From the NCBI GenBank assembly GCA_001800315.1, contig MGVE01000011.1, positions 1-64,000 on the forward strand: a stretch of 64,000 nt of DNA. The letters run 5' to 3'. The DNA is from Elusimicrobia bacterium RIFOXYA2_FULL_47_53. Its GTDB lineage: Bacteria; Elusimicrobiota; Endomicrobiia; Endomicrobiales; XYA2-FULL-47-53. Made by a program: the position numbers and the translations under genes. Below the pieces are notes generated by a model. That model ran no database searches and was not told the DNA's origin. It saw only the letters and a program-made list of their open reading frames with translations. This document shows positions 31,505 through 39,831 of this stretch, in pieces. Every line of letters starts with the position of its first letter. Position 1 is the stretch's first letter.

Positions 31505-32371
31505 ATGAAAACAGAATTTTATATCATCACGGGGCTTTCCGGTGCGGGAAAAAGCCAGGCGTTGAAAATATTGGAAGACCTGGGTTTTTTCTGCGTTGAC
31601 AATCTTCCCGTCGCTTTGGTGCCGACTTTCGCCGATATGTGCCTGGACGAGAAAAACGGGCTTGATAAGGTCGCTCTCGGTATAGATGTGCGGGCCGGGA
31701 AAAATTACCTGAGTTCACTTGATAAAAATCTTGAACTTATCCGCGGCAAAGGGATTAAATATAAAATAATATATTTCAGAGCGGACGAGGCGACTCTCGC
31801 GCACAGGTATTCGGAGACAAGGCGAAAGCATCCTCTCGGTAAAAGAGTCGTGGACGCCATAAGAGGAGAGAAGAAGCTTCTTGAGAAAATCCGTCTTAAG
31901 TCAGACCTTGAAATAGATACTTCACACCTGACGCTTGGCGAGCTTAAGGAAATACTCGGCAGGTTGTTGGGTATTTCGTCCGATGTCTTGAAAATTTCGG
32001 TTGTCTCTTTTGGATATAAGTTCGGCATCCCCGTTGATGCCGACCTGGTTATTGATGTGAGGTTTCTTCCTAATCCAAATTATGTCGCTTCGTTGCGCGA
32101 GAAGACCGGAAAAGATTCCAGCGTGAAGAGGTATGTTGAGCGCCAGAAACCCACCAAAGAATTTTTTGGAAGATTTTTAAAACTGCTTGAGTTTTTGGTG
32201 CCTCTCTATATAAACGAAGGCAAAAGTTATCTGACCATTGGCATAGGCTGCACGGGAGGAAGGCACCGTTCCGTTGTCGTAGCCGAAAGAGTTGCCGCTT
32301 TCCTGAGAAAAATCAAATATAATCCTGTGATTCACCACAGGGATATTGAACGGAAGCTCCTGCCCGGTTAA
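31505..32371 (+). CDS. rapZ: RapZ/YvcJ-type nucleotide-binding protein
   Basis: 288 residues. Walker A is GLSGAGKS (10-17) close to the N-terminus; FCVDNLPVALVP and the C-terminal GIGCTGGRHRSVVVAE are family hallmarks. In E. coli RapZ controls glucosamine-6-phosphate synthase through small RNAs; in Firmicutes YvcJ is a nucleotide-binding protein of less clear role. The hprK-rapZ-yvcK order is a conserved cluster. It starts five bases after hprK. Confidence 0.95.
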   Translation: MKTEFYIITGLSGAGKSQALKILEDLGFFCVDNLPVALVPTFADMCLDEKNGLDKVALGIDVRAGKNYLSSLDKNLELIRGKGIKYKIIYFRADEATLAHRYSETRRKHPLGKRVVDAIRGEKKLLEKIRLKSDLEIDTSHLTLGELKEILGRLLGISSDVLKISVVSFGYKFGIPVDADLVIDVRFLPNPNYVASLREKTGKDSSVKRYVERQKPTKEFFGRFLKLLEFLVPLYINEGKSYLTIGIGCTGGRHRSVVVAERVAAFLRKIKYNPVIHHRDIERKLLPG

Positions 32372-32374
32372 GCT

Positions 32375-33334
32375 ATGAATAAAACTTTAAAGCGGAGTAA
32401 AATTGTCGCCCTGGGAGGAGGAACCGGCCTCGCTAACCTTCTGAGAGGGCTGAAAAAATATTCCTGTGATATTACCGCGGTTGTGGCCGTAACCGACGAC
32501 GGCGGCAGTTCCGGACGGCTCCGCCGCGAGCTTGGGATATTGCCTCCGGGAGACATCAGAAACTGTCTTGTGGCTCTTTCTCAGGAAGAGAATCTGATGG
32601 CAAGGCTTTTTCAGTATAGATTCCCGGCGGAAGGGTCTCTGGCAGGGCATTCCTTCGGAAATTTGTTTTTAACGGCGATGTCTGCCATTACAGGCGGTTT
32701 TGACAAGGCTATCTACAGCTCCGGAGAAGTGCTCGCGATAAGCGGAAGGGTTTTGCCCGTGACTCTGAAATCGGTAACCCTGAGCGCCGGCCTCGCCGAC
32801 GGCAATATTGTTGACGGCGAAACAAATATATCCCGTTCCAGTTCAAGGGTTAAAACCCTGATGATAAAGCCGTATTCTCCTCCCGCGGCTCCCATGGTTT
32901 TAGACGCGATAGCCGAGGCCGACTGTATTATTATGGGGCCGGGGTCGCTTTACACTTCTGTTATCGCCAATCTGCTTGTTGAGGGGGTAGCCGACGCCAT
33001 AGCCGCTTCAAAGGCCGCCAGGGTGTATGTCTCAAATATCATGACCCAGCCCGGAGAGACATCCGGATACACTATTGAGGATCATATTTCCGCTATTGAG
33101 AGCCACGCGGGACAGAATATAATTGATTATATTATTGTAAACGACGGCAGCATACCGGCAGGTATAGCTAAGCGTTACGCGAAAGAAGGTTCGGCTCCAG
33201 TTAAGGCGGAGAAAAAAGCCAGGTTTAAGGCCAGGATTATTAAGGCCGATCTTGTGGGGCTTGATGAGTATGCCAGGCACAATCCCGATAAATTAGCCGC
33301 TGTCATATATAAAAAAATATTAAAAAAACTGTAA
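32375..33334 (+). CDS. yvcK: YvcK/CofD-like gluconeogenesis factor
   Basis: 319 residues. KIVALGGGTGLANLLRGLKKY, AVVAVTDDGGSSGRLRRELG and PPGDIRNCLVALS at the N-terminus and IIMGPGSLYTSVIANLLV later identify the YvcK family. YvcK proteins bind UDP-sugars and are required for growth on gluconeogenic carbon sources and for normal peptidoglycan synthesis in Firmicutes. It is three bases after rapZ. A cofactor-F420 role (CofD) is unlikely because the sequence and neighbours are those of YvcK. Confidence 0.94.
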   Translation: MNKTLKRSKIVALGGGTGLANLLRGLKKYSCDITAVVAVTDDGGSSGRLRRELGILPPGDIRNCLVALSQEENLMARLFQYRFPAEGSLAGHSFGNLFLTAMSAITGGFDKAIYSSGEVLAISGRVLPVTLKSVTLSAGLADGNIVDGETNISRSSSRVKTLMIKPYSPPAAPMVLDAIAEADCIIMGPGSLYTSVIANLLVEGVADAIAASKAARVYVSNIMTQPGETSGYTIEDHISAIESHAGQNIIDYIIVNDGSIPAGIAKRYAKEGSAPVKAEKKARFKARIIKADLVGLDEYARHNPDKLAAVIYKKILKKL

Positions 33335-33347
33335 ACCGGGTGTTAGA

Positions 33348-33755
33348 ATGATTAAAATTCTCGTAATTACTCACGGAAGTTTCGGCACGGAAATGGTCAG
33401 GACGGCCGAGAACATTGTCGGGAAGCAGGATCATGTGGGGGTAATCGCGGTCAATCCCGAGGACAGCCTTTCTATCATGTGCAAGAGAACCGCCGAAACT
33501 CTTGAAAGCATGGAATCGGACAAGGGGATATTGATTTTTACCGATATGCTGGGCGGCACACCTTGTAACGCGTGCCTGCCTTACTCAATAAATAAAAATG
33601 TTGAAATTGTCAGCGGCGTTAATTTGTACATGCTTCTTTCGGCCTTTATCAACAGAAAAAATATGGATATAAAAGAGCTGGTGAAAAAGGTTCTTGCCGA
33701 CGGCGCGAAAAGCATTACGAACGCGAAAGAACTGCTTATCCAGAAAATGAAGTAG
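33348..33755 (+). CDS. Mannose-family PTS EIIA component
   Basis: 135 residues. The active histidine is His9 (LVITHGSFG); TDMLGGTPCNAC is the second family signature. It accepts phosphate from HPr and passes it to EIIB. It is a stand-alone domain, not fused to EIIB. No clear Shine-Dalgarno precedes the ATG 13 bases after yvcK. The EIIA lies next to the HprK-RapZ-YvcK block, a position also known for incomplete PTS regulatory systems, but here all other subunits follow. Confidence 0.93.
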   Translation: MIKILVITHGSFGTEMVRTAENIVGKQDHVGVIAVNPEDSLSIMCKRTAETLESMESDKGILIFTDMLGGTPCNACLPYSINKNVEIVSGVNLYMLLSAFINRKNMDIKELVKKVLADGAKSITNAKELLIQKMK

Positions 33756-33764
33756 GAGATTATA

Positions 33765-34259
33765 ATGCCGGTTATTTTAGTAAGAATTGACGACAGATTG
33801 ATTCATGGACAGATAGTTGAAGGGTGGCTTAAGCCCATTAAGGCCAATCACATCCTTATTGTGTCAGAGGAAGTGGCGAAGGACAAAATGCAGCAGATTC
33901 TGCTCGGGATGGCCGTTCCCGCCGGAGTCAAGCTCACCGCGGTAGGGGTTGAGGACGCGGCCGCCAAACTGAAGGCCGGGCTGTTTGAAAAAGATAATAC
34001 CCTGCTCCTTGTTTCGGGCCCTCAGTATGTGCTGGAGCTTGTGAAGCGCGGCATTGATTTTAAATCTGTTAATGTCGGCGGAATGCATTACTCGCCCGGA
34101 AAAAAACAGATTTCCAGAACGCTGTCGGTGAACGATGAGGAAATAACCGCCCTTATGGATTTGCACAAGGCCGGCATAGAGCTTGAAGGAAGGATCCTGC
34201 CGGGCGATGACAGGACGGATGTCTACGAAATTCTGAGAAAGGAACTGAATCTTCCTTAA
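33765..34259 (+). CDS. Mannose-family PTS EIIB component
   Basis: 164 residues. The phospho-acceptor histidine is His14 in VRIDDRLIHGQIVEGW. VNVGGMHYSPGKKQISRTLSV is also typical of the ManB/SorB family. It transfers phosphate from EIIA to the incoming sugar at the EIIC/EIID channel. TAGGAG precedes ATG 33765. The GH57 enzyme gene starts nine bases downstream. The sugar is not predictable. Confidence 0.95.
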   Translation: MPVILVRIDDRLIHGQIVEGWLKPIKANHILIVSEEVAKDKMQQILLGMAVPAGVKLTAVGVEDAAAKLKAGLFEKDNTLLLVSGPQYVLELVKRGIDFKSVNVGGMHYSPGKKQISRTLSVNDEEITALMDLHKAGIELEGRILPGDDRTDVYEILRKELNLP

Positions 34260-34268
34260 TATATAATT

Positions 34269-36323
34269 ATGAAAAAAGCATACCTTGCTATCGGTACTCA
34301 CAACCACCAGCCTGTCGGCAACTTCCCCGAAGTTTTTGAAAGGGCGTACCAGGAATCCTATAAGCCGTTCATGGAAACAATGGAGAAGAGGCCGAATTTT
34401 AAATGGTCTCTTCATTTAAGCGGCATCCTGTGGGATTTTATGGTTGATAAACACCCTGAATACATCGCCAAAGTGAGCGAAATGGTGCGCGCGGGGCGGC
34501 TTGAGCTTCTTTCCGGCGGGTATTACGAGCCAATCCTGGCTGTAATCCCGGACGCCGACAAGAAAGGCCAGGTGGCGAAACTGAATAAATTCCTGAAAGA
34601 TACATTCAAATATGATTCTACGGGAGTCTGGCTGACCGAGAGGATATGGGAGCCGCATATGCCGAGGCCTCTGAGCGAGTCCGGCGTTCAATATACCGTA
34701 ATAGACGATTCTCATTTCGCGGCTTCAGGCATGGATGTGGAAAACCTGCGCGGCTATTTTCTTACCGAAGAACAGGGCATGCCGCTATCCGTGTTCCCTA
34801 TCAGCCAGCGCCTGAGATACTATATGCCTTTTAAGCCTCCCCATTACACCATTGATTACATGAAGTCGTTTTTGAATAATTACGATAATCCGCTTTTTGT
34901 GATGGCCGATGACGGCGAGAAGTTCGGCCACTGGCCCGGCACCTATAAACATGTCTACCAGGACGGCTGGCTTGAACAGTTTTTAAACGAGGTGGAAAAG
35001 CACGACTGGATAGAAACAATCACCTTTTCCGAGTACCGCGAGAAGTTCCGCCCTGTCGGCAGGGTGTATATCCCGACGGCTTCTTATTTTGAGATGTCGG
35101 AGTGGTCCCTGCCGGAGTCCTCGCAGGAGTCCTTTGAACATGTTGTTAAAGAGTTTGAACACAGAGACGATGTTAAAAGATACCTCAAGGGCGGTTTCTG
35201 GAGAAATTTCCTGACAAAGTATTCCGAGTCCAATAACATGCACAAAAAGATGCTTTATGTCAGCTCAAAGATTAATTCTAAACTCAACGGTAAGCCCGCG
35301 GGAGGCAGCCTCAGCGCAGCCGTAGATTCGCTTTACGCGGCTCAGTGCAACTGCGCGTACTGGCACGGTGTTTTCGGAGGCCTTTACCTGCCGCACCTGA
35401 GGAACGCGGTTTACAGCGAAATAATAAACGCCGAGAATAACTGTGAGCCGGATGCCGATTCCAGGGCGTGGAAGGAAACTGATTTTAATGTTGACGGCAG
35501 GAATGAACTGCTTTTTGAATCAAAAAAACAGAATGTTTATGTCTCGCCTTCAAAGGGCGGCGCGATATTTGAATGGGATATAAAGGGAAAGAGGTTAAAC
35601 CTTCTCAATGTCCTGACCAGGCGCAAAGAGGCCTATCATAAGAAGCTCGTTGAATTTAACCGGAATAAGCAGGAAGCCTCGGCGGGTGCCGCGAGCATCC
35701 ACGATGTTGTTAAGGTCAAGGAAGACAATCTGGATAAATACCTTAATTATGACTGGTATGAAAAATTATCCCTGATAGATCATTTTATTCATCCGGACAC
35801 GAAATTTGAAAATTTCAGAAGATGCCAGTACGGCGAACAGGGAGATTTTGTTTTCGGCGAGTACGACGCGCTGCGCAAAAATAGCTTGTTAAGTTTGTCC
35901 AGGAACGGGAAAGTCTGGTTTGAGGACAAGCATATAGACATTTCGCTGTCAAAAGAGATTGAGCCCGGGCCCGAGGGCATTAAGGTTCGCTATAAGATAA
36001 AGAATAATTCTAAAATTGAGGTGGCTCTGCGTTTCGCCCCGGAGTTTAACTTCTCGTTTTCCTCTAATAACGCCGATACGGACGGAGAGTTCAAACAGGC
36101 TTCCCAATGGGCCCGTAAAGACAGCCATTTCGGCGTTGACTTGTCATTAGTTCCGGACAAGAGCGTAATGTTCTGGGCTTTCCCGATAGAAACGGTTTCT
36201 CTCTCCGAGGCGGGGTTTGAAAAGACCTATCAGGGCACCACGGTCGCCCTGGTGCATAATCTGGCCATAAAACCCTCCGGCACCCAGAGTTTTGAAATTT
36301 TGGTTAAGATAAAGGAAAAATAA
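34269..36323 (+). CDS. GH57 4-alpha-glucanotransferase/alpha-amylase
   Basis: 684 residues, close to the length of Thermococcus-type GH57 4-alpha-glucanotransferases. The catalytic barrel starts GTHNHQPVGNFPEVFERAY. The nucleophile is predicted as Glu124 (WLTERIWEPHMP) and the acid as Asp214/215 (MADDGEKFGHWPGTYKHVY), at the positions expected from the family. The C-terminal half has the DUF1925/DUF1926-type beta-sandwich (DFNVDGRNELLFES, GGAIFEWDI, WYEKLSLIDHFI). No signal peptide, so it works on glycogen or malto-oligosaccharide in the cytoplasm. It lies between PTS EIIB and EIIC and abuts EIIC without a gap, showing co-expression with sugar import. No Shine-Dalgarno is visible. Confidence 0.9.
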   Translation: MKKAYLAIGTHNHQPVGNFPEVFERAYQESYKPFMETMEKRPNFKWSLHLSGILWDFMVDKHPEYIAKVSEMVRAGRLELLSGGYYEPILAVIPDADKKGQVAKLNKFLKDTFKYDSTGVWLTERIWEPHMPRPLSESGVQYTVIDDSHFAASGMDVENLRGYFLTEEQGMPLSVFPISQRLRYYMPFKPPHYTIDYMKSFLNNYDNPLFVMADDGEKFGHWPGTYKHVYQDGWLEQFLNEVEKHDWIETITFSEYREKFRPVGRVYIPTASYFEMSEWSLPESSQESFEHVVKEFEHRDDVKRYLKGGFWRNFLTKYSESNNMHKKMLYVSSKINSKLNGKPAGGSLSAAVDSLYAAQCNCAYWHGVFGGLYLPHLRNAVYSEIINAENNCEPDADSRAWKETDFNVDGRNELLFESKKQNVYVSPSKGGAIFEWDIKGKRLNLLNVLTRRKEAYHKKLVEFNRNKQEASAGAASIHDVVKVKEDNLDKYLNYDWYEKLSLIDHFIHPDTKFENFRRCQYGEQGDFVFGEYDALRKNSLLSLSRNGKVWFEDKHIDISLSKEIEPGPEGIKVRYKIKNNSKIEVALRFAPEFNFSFSSNNADTDGEFKQASQWARKDSHFGVDLSLVPDKSVMFWAFPIETVSLSEAGFEKTYQGTTVALVHNLAIKPSGTQSFEILVKIKEK

Positions 36324-36977
36324 ATGGCGGAAATCACGGTTCTTGCGTTTATCGCGGCGCTTATCAGCCTTGATATCACGGCTTTCGGGCAGTTTATGAT
36401 TTCAAGACCGGCGATAGTCGGCCCCCTGTTCGGTTATCTCATGGGGGATATTAAAACCGGCCTTGTAATAGGTTTTATTATTGAGCTTATCTGGGTTTCG
36501 TTTATACCCATGGGAGCGGCTATACCCACCGATGTAACTACCGTCGCGGTTTTATCGTCCGTCTGGGGCCTTAAGTACTTCAGCGGGCATCACGGCATAA
36601 TCGTGCTTGCCATGCTTCTTGCTATACCGGCCGGCATGCTCTATAAACAGTTTGACATCATAGTAAGATACTTTAATGTCAGCGTTATGAGGTGGGTGGA
36701 GGAAGGCGTTAAGAACGGCGATGAACGCAGGATAGAATACGGCGTGCACTTCAGCCTGCTGCTTTTTTTCTTTAAGTCATTTGTGTTCTATTTTCTGCTG
36801 ATCGCGACAGGAAAACTTCTTGTTCACGGAATGTTCTTAAAGCTTCCCGGCGGAGTGATGGAAGGCTTTGATATTACCTGGCATGTGCTCCCGGCCTTCG
36901 CTATGGCCGTTATGCTTGTCAGCTTTCTTCCAGGCCGGTTGGCTTTCAATAGAGAACGGAAAGAAAATGAAAAATAA
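36324..36977 (+). CDS. Mannose-family PTS EIIC component
   Basis: 217 residues with about six transmembrane segments. Family features are LISLDITAFGQFMISRPAIVGPLFGYLMGD and GFIIELIWVSFIPMGAAIPTDVT. It forms the sugar channel with EIID. It is shorter than the 250-270 residues of E. coli ManY, mainly at the C-terminus. ATG 36324 follows the GH57 stop directly. The last 11 bases overlap EIID. Confidence 0.92.
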   Translation: MAEITVLAFIAALISLDITAFGQFMISRPAIVGPLFGYLMGDIKTGLVIGFIIELIWVSFIPMGAAIPTDVTTVAVLSSVWGLKYFSGHHGIIVLAMLLAIPAGMLYKQFDIIVRYFNVSVMRWVEEGVKNGDERRIEYGVHFSLLLFFFKSFVFYFLLIATGKLLVHGMFLKLPGGVMEGFDITWHVLPAFAMAVMLVSFLPGRLAFNRERKENEK

Positions 36978-37746
36978 TAAAATCCTGACACTCGCTTTTT
37001 TGAGGTCCTTTTACCTCCAGGCTACCTGGAATTTTGAAAGGATGCAGAATGTCGGATTTCTGTATATCCTGCTCCCGTTTTTTCAGTTTATTTACCCAGA
37101 CAAAGAAAAGAGGAAGGCTGTGCTGCTGCGGCACCTGGGATTTTTTAATACTCATCCTTACGCGGCCAGCGTAATTCTGGGTATCGTGGCTTCAATGGAG
37201 GCCGAAAGGGCCGAACAGGACACTATCGGTGAAGGCGAGATAATGGTATTAAAAACTAATATGGCCGGCCCCCTTGCCGCGATAGGGGACGCGTTTTTCT
37301 GGGCGACCTGGCGGCCTTTTGTGGTTGCCTTGTCTTTGTTTATTGTCGTATTTTTTGTTGAAGACCCCGGTTTTCGCGGGACCTGGTTCGCTCCTCTGTT
37401 TTTTCTTGTGGTGTTTAACGCTCTTCATCTTCCTTTCAGGTACTGGGGTCTTAAGGTAAGTTACACTGCCCGCACCAGGGTTGTTAAGATCATCGCCGGA
37501 ATGGAGTTTCAGAAAATAATAGATTTTATCAGGTATATGGGCATGGTTATTGTTACGCTGTCTTTTGTTTTCTATCTTTTATTTTCACTGCATAGCACGG
37601 CTGAGTATGCCGTTGTGATAATTGTGTTTCTCGCCACCATAGCGGGCGGAGCTGTTTTAAAATCGCCGACCGCGCTGTTTTATATTTTAACGGCTATAGG
37701 CGTCGTACTGGCTTATATGAAAATAGATTTTATTAAATTCATGTGA
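36967..37746 (+). CDS. Mannose-family PTS EIID component
   Basis: 259 residues from ATG 36967. A longer frame from 36868 would overlap EIIC by 110 bases and adds no family match. FLRSFYLQATWNFERMQNVGFLY, FFNTHPYAASVILGIVASME and TNMAGPLAAIGDAFFWATWRP are ManZ/EIID signatures; the C-terminus has three or four transmembrane helices. EIID is unique to mannose-family PTS permeases, which fixes the class of this system. Confidence 0.94.
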   Translation: MKNNKILTLAFLRSFYLQATWNFERMQNVGFLYILLPFFQFIYPDKEKRKAVLLRHLGFFNTHPYAASVILGIVASMEAERAEQDTIGEGEIMVLKTNMAGPLAAIGDAFFWATWRPFVVALSLFIVVFFVEDPGFRGTWFAPLFFLVVFNALHLPFRYWGLKVSYTARTRVVKIIAGMEFQKIIDFIRYMGMVIVTLSFVFYLLFSLHSTAEYAVVIIVFLATIAGGAVLKSPTALFYILTAIGVVLAYMKIDFIKFM

Positions 37747-37762
37747 ATGGAGCGTTATAATA

Positions 37763-38026
37763 ATGCAAGAGAAAGTTATTACCATTAAAAATAAACTTGG
37801 TTTACACGCGAGGCCGGCGGCCATGTTCGTGCAGACTGCCGCCAGATTTAAGTCAAAAATCAAGATTATCAAGGATGAACAGGAAGTGGACGGCAAAAGC
37901 ATCATGGGTATTATGACTCTTGCGGCTTCCTTCGGCACAGAAATAAAGCTTATCGTTGACGGAGCTGACGAGGCGGCCGCTGTAGAGGCGATCTCTCTGC
38001 TTTTTGAATCGGGTTTCGGTGAATAA
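37763..38026 (+). CDS. ptsH: Phosphocarrier protein HPr
   Basis: 87 residues. The active His15 lies in KLGLHARPAAMFVQ and the regulatory Ser46 in VDGKSIMGIMTLAA, so both phosphorylation sites are intact: His15 for enzyme I and Ser46 for HprK. A GGAG 10 bases upstream of ATG 37763 is the likely ribosome-binding site. Enzyme I follows after 21 bases. Confidence 0.96.
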   Translation: MQEKVITIKNKLGLHARPAAMFVQTAARFKSKIKIIKDEQEVDGKSIMGIMTLAASFGTEIKLIVDGADEAAAVEAISLLFESGFGE

Positions 38027-38047
38027 AATTTATCAGGGGAGCTGACA

Positions 38048-39799
38048 ATGGCGTTAAAAATTACTAATGTGCTTCAGGGAATAGCTGCCTCGCCGGGTAT
38101 TGTTATCGGCAAGGTTTTCCTGCTTGAAGACGAGGAGCTTACTCTCGTTCAGAAAGAGATTGGTAAGGACGAGGTAAAACGGGAGATCCAGCGTTTTCGC
38201 GACGCGCTTGTTAAAACACGCGCCGAGATGGTTTCTATTCAGGAAAAGATACTTAAGACTCTTGGTAAGGAATACGCCAGGCTTTCCGACGCTTATCTTT
38301 TGATTCTTGAGGACCCGCTGATAACCAGGGATGTTATTAAGAGAATAAATGAAGGGGTAAACGCTGAATACGCCCTTTTTAAAATACTGGAAAGAGTCAT
38401 ACATTCATTTGAAATGATTGACGATGAGTATTTCAGAGAGAGAAAGCACGATATTCAGGATGTCGGCAAGAAAATATTAAGGCATCTTCTGGGCAAGGAA
38501 AGAAGGCAGTTATCGGATCTGACCTCGGAGTCCATAGTAGTGGGCCATAATCTTACCCCGTCAGACACGATTTCCATGAAGGAAAGCCTTATTAAGGGCT
38601 TTGTTACGGACATAGGCGGCAGGACTTCTCATACCGCCATAGTTGCGCAGGGCCTGGAGATACCCGCGGTTGTCGGGCTTAAGAATGTGACCGGCCAGGT
38701 TAATGAAGGGGAAGTAATCATTGTTGACGGCAATCAGGGGCTGGTAATCATAAATCCCACCGCGGAGCTTCTTGAAAATTACAGAAGAGAGCAGGAGATA
38801 CAGCTCGCGCAGATACGCGAACTTGAAAAGTTAAGGGATCTTCCTGCCCAGACTACCGACAGTCACAGGGTTACGATAGCCGCCAATATTGACAATGTGG
38901 ACGAGGTTAAATCGGTCCTAAGCCACGGCGCAGAGGGGATCGGCCTGTACAGAACCGAATTTTTATATTTTAATAAAAGCGCTTTGCCTTCGGAAGAAGA
39001 ACACTACCAGAACTATCTCAAGGTGGCGCAGAAAATGCTGCCTTACTCGGTGATAATAAGAACGATAGATCTTGGCGGCGATAAGCTTTCTCATCTCGGG
39101 CTGGAAGGCATTACAGTTGAAAATAATCCATTTATGGGACTTAGGGCTATCCGTCTTTGCCTTAAATATCCGTCAATATTTAAAACGCAGTTAAGGGGCA
39201 TATTGCGAGCTTCGGCGGAATGCAAAATAAAAATAATGTATCCGATGATTTCCGGTATTAATGAGCTGCGCGACGCGAACAAAATCCTTGAAGAAACTAA
39301 GGCTGAACTGAGGAAGGAAGGCAAGAGGTTTGACGAGAATATTGAAGTCGGCGTAATGATAGAAGTCCCTTCGGCGGCTCTGACAGCCGACCTTATCGCG
39401 AAAGAGGCGGATTTCCTCTCCGTGGGAACCAATGACCTTATACAATACACTCTGGCCGTTGACAGGGTAAACGAGAATGTGGCCAACCTTTATGAGCCGT
39501 TGCATCTTTCTATCTTAAGGCTTTTAAAGACTGTGATTGACGCGGGGCATAACGCCGGTAAATGGGTCGGCATGTGCGGTGAAATGGCGGCTGACGCCAC
39601 CTTTACCACAGTTCTTCTTGGCCTCGGGCTAAATGAGTTCAGCGTGTCCCCGGTTCAGATTCCCAAGATAAAAAGGATAGTGAGAAGTGTTTCTATAATG
39701 GAGGCAAGAGCTCTTGTCGCCGAGATTATGGAATGCACCGAGCAGGAAGAAATCATAAAAATAATAAAAAAACGCGAGTTTAAGGGGATGTCTAATTAA
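38048..39799 (+). CDS. ptsI: PTS enzyme I (phosphoenolpyruvate-protein phosphotransferase)
   Basis: 583 residues, full length. The active His195 lies in [23 protein letters not shown]. The PEP-binding barrel has [52 protein letters not shown] and the catalytic Cys of GMCGEMAAD. It starts the phosphorelay to HPr. A GGGGAG ribosome-binding site is present. The stop codon lies inside a long hairpin that may end the PTS transcript. Confidence 0.97.
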   Translation: MALKITNVLQGIAASPGIVIGKVFLLEDEELTLVQKEIGKDEVKREIQRFRDALVKTRAEMVSIQEKILKTLGKEYARLSDAYLLILEDPLITRDVIKRINEGVNAEYALFKILERVIHSFEMIDDEYFRERKHDIQDVGKKILRHLLGKERRQLSDLTSESIVVGHNLTPSDTISMKESLIKGFVTDIGGRTSHTAIVAQGLEIPAVVGLKNVTGQVNEGEVIIVDGNQGLVIINPTAELLENYRREQEIQLAQIRELEKLRDLPAQTTDSHRVTIAANIDNVDEVKSVLSHGAEGIGLYRTEFLYFNKSALPSEEEHYQNYLKVAQKMLPYSVIIRTIDLGGDKLSHLGLEGITVENNPFMGLRAIRLCLKYPSIFKTQLRGILRASAECKIKIMYPMISGINELRDANKILEETKAELRKEGKRFDENIEVGVMIEVPSAALTADLIAKEADFLSVGTNDLIQYTLAVDRVNENVANLYEPLHLSILRLLKTVIDAGHNAGKWVGMCGEMAADATFTTVLLGLGLNEFSVSPVQIPKIKRIVRSVSIMEARALVAEIMECTEQEEIIKIIKKREFKGMSN

Positions 39800-39820
39800 A
39801 GCTGCCCACAGCTTTAATTA
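39793..39820 (+). terminator. Perfect 12-bp inverted repeat spanning the ptsI stop codon
   Basis: TAATTAAAGCTG (39793-39804) and CAGCTTTAATTA (39809-39820) form a perfect stem with a four-base CCCA loop. The ptsI TAA (39797-39799) is part of the 5' arm. No strong T tract follows on the plus strand, so it may be a weak terminator or an mRNA 3'-end stabiliser. lepA starts 11 bases later. Confidence 0.5.
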
Positions 39821-39831
39821 AGAATATATTA

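Noticed and set aside
34262-34271. TATAAT sequence just before the GH57 start as a promoter
   Set aside because: It ends one base before the ATG, so transcription would start inside the gene, and no -35 box is placed correctly. Likely AT-rich spacer in an operon.
36868-36966. Longer N-terminus of the PTS EIID protein
   Set aside because: The extra 33 residues would be read out of frame over EIIC and have no family similarity; ATG 36967 gives a normal EIID start.
37756-37765. TATAAT before the HPr gene as a promoter
   Set aside because: Same problem: it ends one base before the start codon and the -35 region is weak. A GGAG ribosome-binding site indicates operon translation instead.
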